This document shows positions 62,353-64,000 of a DNA stretch of 64,000 nt, one piece after another; within the stretch, counting starts at the first letter, position 1, and each line of letters starts with the position of its first letter. The DNA is from Myxocyprinus asiaticus. Taxonomy: Eukaryota > Chordata > Actinopteri > Cypriniformes > Catostomidae. The stretch spans positions 17,863,501-17,927,500 of the forward strand of contig NC_059346.1 of NCBI RefSeq assembly GCF_019703515.2. Reading direction: 5' to 3'. The translations under genes and the position numbers were made by a program. The notes under the pieces were generated by a model. It was not told the origin of the DNA. It searched no databases and worked only from the letters and a program-made list of their open reading frames with translations.

Positions 62353-64000
62353 TAATTAACTGTTCACACACACTGTATAAAGTGAACACAAACACACATT
62401 ATTATGACACAAAGTCATTATACACACATATAAATATGAATTATTCAGATCTGATTATTGAAATTACAGATCTGAATGAAACATATATATATATATATAT
62501 ATATTTTAAGTGTGAATACATATTTGTGCTTGTGTGTATGAATGTGTTTAAAGGGATAGTTTATCCAAAATTTTTAATTCTACAATCGCTTACTCATATC
62601 GTTTAACTTGTAGTGGCCAAATATATTTGTAATTAAGTAAAAGTGAAAATATTGTGAATTGCTCAGCACACGTAAGCAAACGGACTGAACTAGGAGCACA
62701 TCTGTTACTCTGAGCAGGAGATGGAGTTGCACTAATACAATGGATGAAATCATGCACTAATACAATACTGACAGGACAGAGCAGCACACATAACCTTTTA
62801 AGTGAGCAGCGCAATCAGACTATTTATTTACTTATTTAAATCGCTGCCCTTTACGGTTTAATAATTGCATAAGGTTATCGCACAATTTTGATTTTATTTA
62901 GATTAATTAGATAAAGCCCTAACTTATATATACTGTATATATACAGTATGTATGTGTGTGTGTTATATGAATATACTGTATATATTAATGCTACATGCTA
63001 CAGTATTCTACAGTAATAACACAAAACATTAAAATGTGAATGCGCATAAACCTCTTGTGACCCCGTGTCCACATTAGTGGATGTTGTATTTTGGCTTCAC
63101 TATATGAAATACATAATTGAATTTAAACCGACTAATCTCAAGGGGGCCTGGGTAGCTCAGCGAGTACCACCCCTAGAGTCGCTGTGATGCTGTGAGTTGT
63201 TTTGTTGTCTGATGTCATGCACTGGACTGTAAACAAATTCATCTAATTGATTATGGAATGTCAGGAATAGTTAAATTTGCAACTGTATATTCTCTACAGT
63301 ATAGAGTTTAGATATTTAGAAATAGTCTAGTTGCAAATGAATGAACTATCTGACATTCTGTTTTGACTTGGAATAATGAAAAACTTTACTTTCACCTATG
63401 CTATGGTTCTGTATGGTTAATCTGTATGTTGCTGTACTTTCTACTGTTAAATTGCTCTGCAGTTGATAAAGCACAGTTTCATTTTGTGCTGCTTTGTAAT
63501 TTCCAATTGTTTTGTATTTTACATATTGTTTTGATGTGTTTATTAGGATACTGTTGCATGTGTTTTAGGCTTGGTGTTATTGTGTGGTCCTGTTTTACCC
63601 GGTTTTCGCAAAGTTGGTCCAGTAGGTCATGACGACGGCACTCAGCATGATGTCATTGCGGGAGAAGTTGCAGGGAAAGAGTTCTGTTGGGCCAATAAGT
63701 GGAATTCCAAACACATAGGGCAGCTCATCACCGTGCGCAGAATCCGCCCATGGAGGTTTCATGGGGCTCTGGCAGTGATGGTAGAATGCATAGAAGAAGG
63801 TTGGAGAACCATAGCGTGCGTGCAGGTCTGCCGTCACCACAGCTGGCTCCACCCACTGGTGATCCGTAAACATGGCCACCAGAGTTTTGCGCCGAGTTTC
63901 AGGATTGTCCCGGTCAGCCCAGTCTGTGTACATGAACTTTATGGTCTCTCTCAGAGTGTCCTTTCCTTCTGGGTAACCATATAGACCATCCACAAAATCG
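61403..64000 (-). CDS. nlgn3: Neuroligin-3, last two exons (5' part beyond window)
   Basis: Postsynaptic adhesion protein that binds neurexins; esterase-like ectodomain without catalysis. Exons on the minus strand: 64000(open)-63599 and 62279-61403; ACC GG joins G GAT to give KTGDPNK. The first exon has [60 protein letters not shown] and [20 protein letters not shown]. The second has [20 protein letters not shown], the stalk, the TM segment [20 protein letters not shown], the gephyrin-type motif [14 protein letters not shown], and the C-terminal PDZ ligand [24 protein letters not shown] and THSSH point to NLGN3 and not to 1, 2 or 4. The tail carries an expanded heptad repeat. The 1319-bp intron has a GT tract 22 bp before the acceptor. 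Confidence 0.92.
61496..61618 (-). repeat. nlgn3: 21-bp in-frame repeat in the nlgn3 cytoplasmic tail
   Basis: Six heptads MTPSSVT / MTPNSGS / MTPNTVT / LTPNSVT / MTPNTIT / MSPNSL. The first codons are at 61616, 61595, 61574, 61553, 61532 and 61511 on the plus map: five exact 21-bp steps. Human NLGN3 has only a [14 protein letters not shown] pair here. The array lies just after the gephyrin-type [12 protein letters not shown] block. Confidence 0.93.
62302..62349. repeat. nlgn3: (CA)n microsatellite beside the nlgn3 acceptor
   Basis: About 24 CA units on the plus strand, read as (TG)n in nlgn3 and ending about 22 bp before the last-exon splice acceptor. It stands where a polypyrimidine tract would be. 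Confidence 0.93.
62482..62505. repeat. (TA)n microsatellite
   Basis: Short AT/TA tract in the last nlgn3 intron. Confidence 0.85.
62552..62600. mobile_element. End fragment of a TTAA-type MITE
   Basis: TTAA followed by AGGGATAGTTTATCC at the left, related to the terminus of the element at 32878-33146. The matching right end was not found. It lies in the last nlgn3 intron. Confidence 0.45.
63144..63185 (+). repeat. Truncated SINE head
   Basis: GGCCTGGGTAGCTCAGCGAG with TACCACCCCTAGAGTCGC matches the 5' head of the SINE at 2498-2951, with an internal deletion and without the body. Confidence 0.65.

Overview
This is nuclear DNA from a vertebrate, almost certainly a teleost fish. It is AT-rich, with intron-split genes and GT-AG splice sites. 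It carries Tc1, hAT, TTAA-type and Harbinger-type DNA transposons, tRNA-derived SINEs and a decayed LINE, and many CA/TG and CT microsatellites. The SINE and MITE types suggest an otophysan (carp-like) fish, but that is inference. No prokaryotic features, CRISPR arrays or tRNA genes were seen.

Five protein-coding genes can be read. (1) tpcn1 (+, about 1.9-15.7 kb): two-pore endolysosomal cation channel, 26 coding exons assembled here, 810 codons. (2) agtr2 (+, 31.5-32.6 kb): angiotensin II type 2 receptor, coding sequence in one exon, with a TATA box and a 5'UTR intron upstream. (3) a znf185-like LIM-domain gene (+, 43.1-48.9 kb, 5' end unresolved) with a large exon made of 72-bp coding repeats. 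(4) plp1 in its DM20 form (-, 53.6-58.6 kb), complete in seven exons. (5) the last two exons of nlgn3 (-, 61.4 kb to the window end), with an expanded heptad repeat in the cytoplasmic tail.

AGTR2, ZNF185, PLP1 and NLGN3 are all on the human X chromosome and TPCN1 is on 12q, so most of the window looks like an ancient X-syntenic block next to tpcn1. The genes are independent transcription units with unrelated cell roles: endolysosomal ion flux, peptide-hormone signalling, cytoskeleton, myelin and synapse.

The 15.7-30.7 kb interval, the two flanks of agtr2 and the gap before plp1 are non-coding and rich in dead transposons. Several have boundaries and target-site duplications that can be read to the base. 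No wholly new multi-gene system was found. The most unusual signals are the two in-frame coding repeat expansions (znf185-like and nlgn3), a GC-AG intron and an in-frame 117-bp intron in tpcn1, a tandem acceptor that would remove glycosylation sequons in tpcn1, and the nested, well-bounded transposons.
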